Assembly: GCA_004554075.1 (NCBI GenBank)
Contig: SFOB01000005.1
Location: forward strand, 1-64,000
Length of the DNA: 64,000 bases
Source of the DNA: Treponema sp.
GTDB taxonomy: Bacteria > Spirochaetota > Spirochaetia > Treponematales > Treponemataceae
Direction: 5' to 3'
Below, piece by piece: positions 1 to 6,885 of this stretch; within the stretch, counting starts at the first letter, position 1, and every line of letters starts with the position of its first letter. The translations under genes and the position numbers were made by a program. The notes beneath the pieces were generated by a model, which ran no database searches, was not told where the DNA came from, and worked only from the letters and a program-made list of their open reading frames with translations.

Positions 1-12
1 CAGGAAAGTTTC

Positions 13-59
13 AGATTTAGCGGGGGCAGGACTCGAACCTGCGGCCTCCGGGTTATGAG
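13..59. repeat. attachment site repeat, left end of island (attL-type)
   Basis: These 47 bases are identical to 23796-23842, which covers the 3' part of the intact initiator tRNA gene. The match stops sharply on both sides (c12 versus a23795; t60 versus c23843). Positions 18-59 therefore hold a displaced 3' tRNA fragment on the minus strand, from the anticodon to the discriminator base. The rest of the tRNA is missing to its right. This is the usual scar of a tyrosine-recombinase element that enters a tRNA gene and restores it at the other end. Only 12 bases of left chromosomal flank are visible. Confidence 0.93.
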
Positions 60-252
60 TGGTCTAAGAAAACTACACATAACCATACCTACCCATAAAG
101 AGCCTGAAATTTATGTCATTATAGCCCAAATTTGGCGAATTTTCAATAAAAATACGCTATGTAACTATACCTAGCACTAATATTTTTCTACAAATTTCGG
201 ATACAAATACTGTTAGTCGGGCCAAAACCTCGGAGGCCATTTCAAAGAATTA

Positions 253-510
253 CTAATAATTCTTGTCTATAATGCCTCCGAAGGCTTTTTCCTGAGCATC
301 TTTCATCATATCAAATAAGAGATTGATTCTTTTAACCTTATCTGCAGTCTCTGTATCCAATGATGAAATCATCTCAAGTGTAACATCTTTTACAAGATTC
401 TTTCCATGCTGAACAGCACGGAAGAAGTTAATTACCTGAGCATCTGTTTTCATGTCTCGGTTCTTTACAATTATAGACCAGGTTTTGTTTAAATCTTCAA
501 AATCAATCAT
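253..510 (-). CDS. hypothetical protein, 85 aa
   Basis: I do not recognise this small soluble protein. It is charged and helical in character, with no signal peptide, membrane segment or cysteine motif. It opens MIDFEDLNKTW and ends in a short palindrome, so its stop codon lies inside a hairpin (about 254-273) without a clear T-run. It is the leftmost gene of the island and could be transcribed with the 405-aa gene upstream (42-nt gap). A function cannot be given; the reading frame itself is plausible. Confidence 0.55.
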   Translation of the reverse strand: MIDFEDLNKTWSIIVKNRDMKTDAQVINFFRAVQHGKNLVKDVTLEMISSLDTETADKVKRINLLFDMMKDAQEKAFGGIIDKNY

Positions 511-552
511 TTACACCTCTAAAAAACATACTTTATGTTGTATAATATATAA

Positions 553-1770
553 CTAAACTTTTTCTGCCAGAGACAATATTATATCTCGTCTTTTTTTTCC
601 TTTTATATACTCAGAGAATAAAGTTCCAAGAAGTCCAAGACCTGTTGCAACTCCAGCCCCTGTTAGAGCTGCATTTACAGTACTACCTGTGATTATATTA
701 TTCGCAGTGTTACCTAATAATCCTAAATTGGCTTGAAGACTTTCTCCTGTAAATAAACGCTTAATAGAATTAGAAAGAGACAGTTTTGATGACAATTCGA
801 GTAATTCATCTTTTAAATCTTGGTTATTATTTGGATCTCCATACGAGAACTTTTGTATTACTTCTATCAGACTGAATAATAGTTCTGAATCTTTTTTTAG
901 TGCTACAATATTTTCCCATAAGCCTTCCTGGAAAGCTGGAATTGAGTATTGAATTATAAATGGATTATTATTAGACAGTGATAATCCATTTCGAATATAG
1001 TCATGTACAAGTCTATCCCCTTTCTTATTTTCATAAAGATCAGATTTTAGATAATTAGAAATATTCGCATTAATTAATCCTAATAAAAGCATCTGGCCTT
1101 GGTCCTTAAAATAGAGATTTTGTAACTGATTATTGATCATTCCTTGTATAGAAAAAGAAGGTAATCTAATACCTAATGAATAATCAGATTGCATATATTG
1201 AGTTGTAAGACTAAAAATAAACTCTTTATGGCTCTCTAACTCTGTGATGGTTTTGGCATACCGAGGAAAATCATTTTTTAGAATTAATTCCCAAGGGTAA
1301 ATGTATATATAGTTTAGATCCACCAATTCCCTTATCTGTAATAATTTTGGTAAAAAACGAGATATAGTGAGTTTTAAGTATTCCTTTCTCTCTGTTGCTT
1401 GTATATCATATAAATTCCACCATTTTTTATTCATAATAGAAATAGTAATTTCATTACATCCAGATTCTGGTAATTTTTTCCATAATTCACTCGAGAGCTT
1501 TGCAACTGCTGTATAAATAGGATCTGGTAGCCAAATTTGAGAAGAAAATAATAAAGGATATGTTATATTTCTTATGTCACATTTTGGATTTTCCATAATA
1601 TTTACAGAATCTGTTATAGATAAATGCATTCCATTTATTTTAGGCATTCCGGCATTGTTATATGCATTTTCAATATCATTGATTAATTTATCCAATTCAG
1701 TATCAGACAAGATATTTATATCCAGATTATTAAGATTCCATTTATCGATTACAGTATAAATATTGTTCAT
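553..1770 (-). CDS. hypothetical protein, 405 aa, with hydrophobic Gly/Ala-rich C-terminus
   Basis: No family is recognised. Residues 1 to about 340 look soluble and helical. Near the C-terminus, about 345-390, is a stretch rich in Gly, Ala, Leu and Thr that could form one or two membrane helices, followed by a basic tail (KGKKRRD). The ATG at 1770 is preceded by an AAGGA ribosome site. The gene lies 132 bp downstream of the RES-domain gene on the same strand, with a very similar start context (TAAGGAAAAAA), so the two may form one unit. Base composition is strikingly AT-rich compared with the chromosome to the right. A membrane-acting partner of the RES protein is only a guess. Confidence 0.6.
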   Translation of the reverse strand: MNNIYTVIDKWNLNNLDINILSDTELDKLINDIENAYNNAGMPKINGMHLSITDSVNIMENPKCDIRNITYPLLFSSQIWLPDPIYTAVAKLSSELWKKLPESGCNEITISIMNKKWWNLYDIQATERKEYLKLTISRFLPKLLQIRELVDLNYIYIYPWELILKNDFPRYAKTITELESHKEFIFSLTTQYMQSDYSLGIRLPSFSIQGMINNQLQNLYFKDQGQMLLLGLINANISNYLKSDLYENKKGDRLVHDYIRNGLSLSNNNPFIIQYSIPAFQEGLWENIVALKKDSELLFSLIEVIQKFSYGDPNNNQDLKDELLELSSKLSLSNSIKRLFTGESLQANLGLLGNTANNIITGSTVNAALTGAGVATGLGLLGTLFSEYIKGKKRRDIILSLAEKV

Positions 1771-1902
1771 AATTTTTTCCTTAATTTATATCTAATTTAG
1801 TAATCATATAGATTCTAAAACTTGAAGTAGTAATATTTCCGATTTATGGAAATCTATATGAAACAATTCTGTAATAAGGCGTTTTACGACCTTTTTATCC
1901 TA

Positions 1903-3087
1903 TTAAACATGTCGTATAACTTCTGAATATTCTTCACGCCATCCATCGTGCTCGTTTTTAACTCTTCCATAATCAAATCTTTGTTTTTGTATTTTAAATA
2001 ATTTTCCTTTCCTTGGTACAACTTTTGCTTTACTTGAATCAAATAAAACAAGATTTTTCCCATCAGAAACAGAACTGTTAAAAATTAAACCATCATAACC
2101 ATTAAGTTTGATTAAGTCAGAAATAAATTGTGATTTTAAATATTTATTTAAAATATCTCTAGTTAAAGGGGTTTCAAATTCAGCCTTAATTTTTTGAAAT
2201 AAATTATATTCTTCTAACCCTTCTAAGGATCTCGAAAGAGTAGCTAAATCTGTGTAACATAAATTAACAACATTAATAGTATTATCTAACTGAAACTCAC
2301 CAATAGAAACATAATGTCCAGGTTCTGGTCTTACTTCTGCAATTGCAGTATTTATATCAGACGCTAAATATAAGTACGATATTCCTTCCCGGTTACATCT
2401 GCCAGAAGATGCTATCATACAAGGCGGTGCTTTTATATTTTTAGAACTATAAACTTTTTTTATTTTATATACAGAGTTAAATTCATTTTTTATTGTTTTT
2501 TCTTCATAGCCGATTCTTGCTCTAAACCAATTCTCCGAGGTTTTATCTAAAATTAATGTATTACTATCAAAAATTTTCTTAGACCATATAACATATTTAT
2601 TTAATAGATCATTGTAATTTGTTGATTCCATTTCGTTCAAAATTTCATCCCATTTAGTTTGTTCTTTTGAGATAGGTTCAGTGAAAATATCATATCTTCT
2701 GTCATATGGGCCATTTTTAAATAAAGGATATGGATACCCAATATCATTTTGTCCAATTGTTGGATCCATTATAGTCATAAAAGAATCCAAATCATCATCA
2801 GTTTCAGTTTTCCAAATTTCTTTTGGATTCTTAATAATTGGATTTTCATCAATTAATAAATCAATTGGATTATCAGTTCCTCCACAATGTCTATTATATA
2901 AGTATTCAGGATAGTAATAACGAATTAATCCACGCATCATATTGATTAGATCTATATTCGTAGAGTTGATAACAGGTTTCGTCTTACCACATAACGAACA
3001 AGTCCGAATATCATTTCTTGATTTTATATAATTTTGAATATCAATATTCTTAAAACAGTCACAGCAAATAAATTCACTTTTATTCAT
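1903..3087 (-). CDS. RES-domain protein with N-terminal zinc-ribbon-like segment
   Basis: The N-terminus has two CxxC pairs (C8/C11 and C30/C33), suggesting a zinc ribbon. The C-terminal half carries a RES-type domain: WFRARIG around residue 190, then an Arg-rich SSGRCNREG segment, followed by YLYLASDINTAIAEVRP. RES domains are known as NAD+-degrading toxins (ParT, MbcT) paired with Xre antitoxins. Longer members with an N-terminal extension also exist in genomic islands and are less well studied. At 394 aa this is one of the long kind. No antitoxin directly abuts it; the nearest XRE gene is about 660 bp away on the other strand. The ATG has an AAGGA ribosome site. NAD+ attack is inferred from the family only. 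Confidence 0.72.
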   Translation of the reverse strand: MNKSEFICCDCFKNIDIQNYIKSRNDIRTCSLCGKTKPVINSTNIDLINMMRGLIRYYYPEYLYNRHCGGTDNPIDLLIDENPIIKNPKEIWKTETDDDLDSFMTIMDPTIGQNDIGYPYPLFKNGPYDRRYDIFTEPISKEQTKWDEILNEMESTNYNDLLNKYVIWSKKIFDSNTLILDKTSENWFRARIGYEEKTIKNEFNSVYKIKKVYSSKNIKAPPCMIASSGRCNREGISYLYLASDINTAIAEVRPEPGHYVSIGEFQLDNTINVVNLCYTDLATLSRSLEGLEEYNLFQKIKAEFETPLTRDILNKYLKSQFISDLIKLNGYDGLIFNSSVSDGKNLVLFDSSKAKVVPRKGKLFKIQKQRFDYGRVKNEHDGWREEYSEVIRHV

Positions 3088-3167
3088 TTTTTTCCTTACT
3101 TAATTCAAAATTATAACATTTTAATAATTTATAAAACAGTTAAAAAGATAATATTAAGCAATAATAA

Positions 3168-3632
3168 CATAAGCGGCATTATGAGCAGTTCGCGGATGGA
3201 AGTGTAAAAAATATTGAAGATGATATTCCATTTGAAGTGCCTGAGGGATGGGCTTGGTGTAGATTAAATCAAATATTTAATTTTATTGATTATCGTGGAG
3301 TAACACCAAATAAAATTGATTCTGGGGTACCTCTTGTAACCGCAAAAATTGAAGAAAAGAATTCGGATTGTATTGCTTCAACAGGCTTTTATGTTTGTAA
3401 ACCAAGGTCTTTTGTTTTTTCAAAATTCTTGTTCTATTTGATGACATCAGAATATGTTATAAAAGGCTTAAATCAATTTATGAAAGGTGATAATTCTCCC
3501 TCTATTAGTAGTGATGATATAAAGAATTGGCTTTATCCTCTACCACCACTTACCGAACAACGTCGCATCGTTGCAAAAATCGAAGAATTATTCAAAAATT
3601 TAGATGAAATTTTGCAAAATTTATTGACCTAG
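3168..3632 (+). pseudogene. remnant of a type I restriction specificity subunit (HsdS)
   Basis: The frame reads KRHYEQFADGSVKN then IPFEVPEGWAW, a typical start of an HsdS target-recognition domain. It ends with PLPPLTEQRRIVAKIEEL, the typical HsdS conserved coiled-coil region. Upstream it is cut off by a stop codon (TAA at 3165), so no proper start remains; a GTG at 3237 opens the longest intact stretch. The middle of the recognition domain is also much too short: the sequence jumps from VTPNKIDSGVPLVTAK to FVFSKFLFYLM within about 25 residues. No hsdM or hsdR is nearby. It is best read as a decayed leftover of an earlier type I system. Confidence 0.8.
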
Positions 3633-3655
3633 TGGATAAATTCAGGAAAATAAAT

Positions 3656-3712
3656 TTGACAACGCTATTGGTAGTGTGTTATTATGTTAGCAGTTAGCGA
3701 ACAGCTAACAAT
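3656..3712 (+). promoter_or_regulatory. promoter and inverted-repeat operator before the XRE/ImmA pair
   Basis: A consensus -35 TTGACA (3656-3661) and a -10 TATTAT (3680-3685) are 18 bp apart. Just downstream, GTTAGC and GCTAAC flank 12 bp in an inverted repeat (about 3686-3709), which also contains TTAGCGAACAGCTAA. A repeat in this position would suit autoregulation by the XRE protein encoded next; that is inference. Confidence 0.6.
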
Positions 3713-3746
3713 ATTTTCACATGGGTGGAAGGGCTGTGAGGATATA

Positions 3747-4106
3747 ATGAGCGAATTTGGAGATTTTATTTCAAAAAGGAGACTCGAGTTAAATATGACG
3801 CTTAGAGGTTTTGCAAAAGAATTAGACGTTTCTGCACCTTACCTAAGCGATATTGAGAAAGGAAATCGAGAACCTAATGAAAAAAAGTTGCTGGATTCCC
3901 TTGTCAGGGTTTTAAAATTAACCCCAGAAGAAGCAAACAAATTATATGATATGGCAGCTGCTCAGAAAAACGAACTTGCAAAAGACGTTTCTGAGTATGT
4001 AACAGAAAATGATATGGCAAAGGTTGCTCTTAGAACAGCAAAAGCTAAAGGTGCAACTAGAGAAGATTGGGAGAGGTTTATTAAAGACCTTGAGGACAAA
4101 AATTGA
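3747..4106 (+). CDS. XRE-family HTH transcriptional regulator
   Basis: The N-terminal 60 residues form a Cro/CI-type helix-turn-helix: FISKRRLELNMTLRGFAKEL, then APYLSDIEKGNREP. The C-terminal part is helical and charged. I place the start at the ATG at 3747 because GAGGATATA lies just before it; an in-frame start at 3684 would begin inside the promoter and its inverted repeat. The stop overlaps the start of the ImmA-like protease gene by 4 bp. Such pairs (ImmR/ImmA in ICEBs1, and related phage regulators) let the protease destroy the repressor after DNA damage or other signals. Here the pair may control the island or a cargo operon. Confidence 0.85.
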   Translation: MSEFGDFISKRRLELNMTLRGFAKELDVSAPYLSDIEKGNREPNEKKLLDSLVRVLKLTPEEANKLYDMAAAQKNELAKDVSEYVTENDMAKVALRTAKAKGATREDWERFIKDLEDKN

Positions 4107-4897
4107 AAAACATTCCAGAGTTTAATCTGAAATATGGTAAAAATGATACACCTATTCTAAGAGCTACAGAAATAGATAATCACTCATCTTTTATACTTCA
4201 GGAGTATTCAAAATCTCATCCTGAGTATTCCTTTCTTAATCCACAAGCAACACCAATCGAAAACATCATTGAATTATACTGCGGAATCTCTATGGATTTT
4301 CAATCATTTGCAGACGAATATGTCTTAGGAATGACTTCATTTTCCAAAGGGTATATAAATATAGTTAGAGATGGTCAAATAGTTCCTTATAAAGTGGATA
4401 AAGGAATGATTATTATTTCTTCCGAACTAGAAGCTGATGAAAAACAAGAAGGCCGATTAAACTATACATTGGCCCATGAACTTGGTCACAATGTTTATCA
4501 TCGCAGAAAATTCGAAGAGCCAGACTATTCTACGCAACCATTACTGTTTGATGAAGATCCGAAGGAATCTTTTGCAATAACCTGCCACAGAGATAACATT
4601 GAAAATCTCGATAATACACAAGGAAGAGACTGGATTGAATGGCAGGCTGATTACTTTGCTTCTTGTTTTCTTATGCCAAAAGAAGCCGTTGCTGAATTCT
4701 GGAAAGACTATAAAAAAGAGCCTGAATTTGTTTTTGGTGAAGAACCGGCCCCATATTTAGCAGAAATGCCATATAATGAACTTAAAGCTGAATTTTTGCG
4801 ATTCGTAAGTACTTTTAGAGTATCTAAGAAAGCAGCAAAAATCCGACTTAAAAAATTGAACTATATAACAGGAGGTGCTGCCTATGATTGTTTATAA
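4103..4897 (+). CDS. ImmA/IrrE-family metallopeptidase
   Basis: The zinc-binding motif HELGH appears in LAHELGHNVYHRR (about residues 127-131), and the downstream segment EWQADYFASCFLMP provides the usual third ligand region of the ImmA/IrrE (M78-like) family. Length, 264 aa, is normal. The gene is translationally coupled to the XRE regulator in front (4-bp overlap). By analogy with ICEBs1 ImmA, it probably cleaves that regulator and so derepresses a promoter. Which operon is controlled cannot be told from the sequence. Confidence 0.87.
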   Translation: MKNIPEFNLKYGKNDTPILRATEIDNHSSFILQEYSKSHPEYSFLNPQATPIENIIELYCGISMDFQSFADEYVLGMTSFSKGYINIVRDGQIVPYKVDKGMIIISSELEADEKQEGRLNYTLAHELGHNVYHRRKFEEPDYSTQPLLFDEDPKESFAITCHRDNIENLDNTQGRDWIEWQADYFASCFLMPKEAVAEFWKDYKKEPEFVFGEEPAPYLAEMPYNELKAEFLRFVSTFRVSKKAAKIRLKKLNYITGGAAYDCL

Positions 4898-4970
4898 AAT
4901 AAAAAACCTCGCTAAGACGATCAATCAAAGCAAGGTTTCTAAGTGATTTCTGTTATCAGCCGAAATCAAC

Positions 4971-5059
4971 TTGACGAAACATCTTTTCAGAATATTTCGA
5001 TGTGGTAATTGAATATTAACCCTGAACAGGTGCTTTCGTCAATAACTATTTTATTGACG
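4971..5059. repeat. overlapping inverted repeats upstream of the DUF4417 cassette
   Basis: TTGACGAAA at 4971-4979 is matched in inverse by TTTCGTCAA at 5034-5042. The second arm overlaps a tight hairpin, CGTCAATA (5037-5044) with TATTGACG (5052-5059) around a 7-nt loop. The same TTGACG core thus occurs three times in 89 bp. No T-run follows, so this is not a standard terminator. It could be a set of operator sites or alternative RNA folds ahead of the gene at 5139. Confidence 0.5.
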
Positions 5060-5138
5060 CTTCTCCTGGTGTGTTTTGATGTAGTTTGCATTGTCCCACC
5101 GTACAAAAGGAGTTGCCTTTACACAAAAGGAGGCACCT

Positions 5139-5861
5139 ATGAAAAAGATTAGGTACTCTGGCATTCGCCCAAGTCTTATAGATATTTGGTGGAATGCTTT
5201 TATGGTCAAAGACTGCAAGGAATGGGATGAACATAATATTCCCTTTTGCAGAACTTTGAGAGATGAGATTCCTGAAGATTTAGTCACCTGGAAACAGGCG
5301 AAACATATCTTCAAGGAAAATAATAAGAAGAATAAGAATTTCAAGAGAAATGAATATATTTGCTTCTATCTTGATGACTTTTTATTTGACGGAATAAATG
5401 GAATCTGGTTTGCATATAATAAGGCGTATGAAATCATAAAGCATTTCGCCGGAATTATAGCTCCAGATTTTAGCACCAATGCTGACTTTCCCCTGCCATT
5501 GAAATGGTGGAACACTTATCGGATGCGTGCGTTTGGTTTCTGGTGTTCGACAATGGGGATAAATGTTATCAATAATGTTCGTTGGAGTAAGGATACTCTA
5601 GATATTTGTTTTAGAGGAATCCCAAAAAACAGCATTGTTGCAATAGGGGCAGTTGCCTGTCGGCTTAAAAATCTTAAAAACAGGGCTGACTTTGAAGAAT
5701 ATTTAATCAAGATGATAGAGGTTCTGCAGCCTCATACAATTCTTGTTTACGGTTCTTCAAACTATGCCTGTTTCAAAAGTCTTTGGACTTCTGGAATTAA
5801 GATTGTCACTTATCCAAGCAGAAGGAATACAAAGAAGGATTATTCCGGTGATGCCAGATGA
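5139..5861 (+). CDS. DUF4417-family protein
   Basis: The pattern fits DUF4417 as I remember it: a FYLDDFLFDGIW-like segment, then GIIAPDFSTNADFPLPLKWWNTYRMRAFGFW, GINVINNVRW, and near the end HTILVYGSSN. The biochemical role of this family is not known to me; members turn up in phages and mobile islands. The ATG at 5139 is fixed by a strong AAAGGAGG 5-6 bases upstream, giving 240 aa. The stop codon overlaps the start of the next gene (ATGA). It heads a three-gene coupled cassette closed by a strong terminator. Confidence 0.72.
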   Translation: MKKIRYSGIRPSLIDIWWNAFMVKDCKEWDEHNIPFCRTLRDEIPEDLVTWKQAKHIFKENNKKNKNFKRNEYICFYLDDFLFDGINGIWFAYNKAYEIIKHFAGIIAPDFSTNADFPLPLKWWNTYRMRAFGFWCSTMGINVINNVRWSKDTLDICFRGIPKNSIVAIGAVACRLKNLKNRADFEEYLIKMIEVLQPHTILVYGSSNYACFKSLWTSGIKIVTYPSRRNTKKDYSGDAR

Positions 5862-6256
5862 GTGATTCAAGTAAAGATATTAGTGGATTATTTCCAATCA
5901 ACAGAGTTGATAATAATATCCACTACACCGCACAAGAATATGGACTTTCGCCAAGCGGATATTTTGGTGAAAAAGGGAAAAAAGGTTCTGCAAACTGGAT
6001 TCGACAGATACGCACTAAGAATCCAGAAGCAGAAGCTGGAAGGTTCTATGACTTATTAACCGATGGGGGAGCAGAGAAACCGCTGTCGAATGGTCATGGA
6101 TTTATTACAACTATGCCGGATGGTTCAAAAATTACGATAAGGATAAAGACTTCATCAAAGGATAGTCCTGCCGTAGACTTGAAGCTGGAAGGTTTTCATG
6201 ATGGTGTCAAAACACATCAGAAAATACATTTTGTAAGAATTGGAGGCTCAAAGTGA
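5858..6256 (+). CDS. hypothetical protein, 132 aa, possible toxin-type domain
   Basis: The family is not recognised. The protein is small and basic, with GEKGKKGSANWIRQIR followed by a compact, predicted beta-rich part (HGFITTMPDGSKITIRIKT...DLKLEGFHDG) and a C-terminal KIHFVRIGG. The layout recalls C-terminal toxin modules found in polymorphic toxins and phage head proteins, but I cannot name a match. It is coupled on both sides: ATGA overlap with the DUF4417 gene and GTGA overlap with the next gene. Confidence 0.6.
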   Translation: MSDSSKDISGLFPINRVDNNIHYTAQEYGLSPSGYFGEKGKKGSANWIRQIRTKNPEAEAGRFYDLLTDGGAEKPLSNGHGFITTMPDGSKITIRIKTSSKDSPAVDLKLEGFHDGVKTHQKIHFVRIGGSK

Positions 6257-6828
6257 TAATTCACGGTATTACTTCTCAAGAATTAAATACATTGAAATCT
6301 TTAGTCGGCAAGAAACTTTTATGTTTTAAGTCGCAGCAGAAAGACAGCTGGAACAGAATTTTCGGTAACATATTACTTGTATCAGAAGATTCCGAAATTG
6401 AACTCCGTAATGAATTAACAGAAATTGAATACTTTGGAGATTCCGAAGAAGTTTCAAAATTCTATGTTAATAAGATTACAAAGGAAAAGCCATTCCAGCT
6501 TATGGTTGAAGATTCTATTGCAGAAACTTCTGTAAATGAAGTCATTAAAGACATCATTATTGTAAAAGATGAAATCAACGTAAAAGATTCTTCTGGTAAC
6601 ACTATCTACGAAATTACTATGGATGATGCTGTTATTATAAAAACAGATAATTCTGTGTATGCTATTTCAAGAGAATGGAGTCTTGAAGAAGAATTAATTT
6701 TCATTCAGACATCTGATTACAAGAAAGATATTTATTCTGTTGAACAGATTGTATCTGAATGGTCAGATGAAGATGAAAACACAGTTGCTACATGCAATAG
6801 AAAAGAATTCTCTCTGAAGAATTCCTAA
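6253..6828 (+). CDS. hypothetical protein, 191 aa, acidic, possible immunity or partner protein
   Basis: The family is not recognised. The protein is strongly acidic (many Glu and Asp), rich in Ile and Val, and without membrane segments. It starts with GTG inside a GTGA overlap with the 132-aa gene. A basic small protein followed by an overlapping acidic one is the usual charge pattern of a toxin and its inhibitor, so an immunity role is a fair but untested guess. A rho-independent terminator follows 18 bp after the stop. Confidence 0.6.
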   Translation: MIIHGITSQELNTLKSLVGKKLLCFKSQQKDSWNRIFGNILLVSEDSEIELRNELTEIEYFGDSEEVSKFYVNKITKEKPFQLMVEDSIAETSVNEVIKDIIIVKDEINVKDSSGNTIYEITMDDAVIIKTDNSVYAISREWSLEEELIFIQTSDYKKDIYSVEQIVSEWSDEDENTVATCNRKEFSLKNS

Positions 6829-6846
6829 CACATCTTTCATTTATAA

Positions 6847-6885
6847 CTCCAACAAAGGACTATATGCCTTTGTTGGAGCTTTTTT
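6847..6885 (+). terminator. rho-independent terminator after the DUF4417 cassette
   Basis: A perfect 12-bp stem, CTCCAACAAAGG (6847-6858) and CCTTTGTTGGAG (6867-6878), encloses an 8-nt loop and is followed by TTTTTT on the plus strand. The opposing res gene ends at 6884, so the hairpin separates two convergent units. Confidence 0.9.

Noticed and set aside
18..59. A second tRNA-fMet gene at the left end
   Set aside because: Only the 3' part matches; the sequence diverges right after the anticodon, so no 5' half can fold. It is the attachment scar.
4900..4940. Terminator after the ImmA-like gene
   Set aside because: An imperfect AACCTCGCT/AGCAAGGTT stem exists but no T-run follows, so it is not listed as a terminator.
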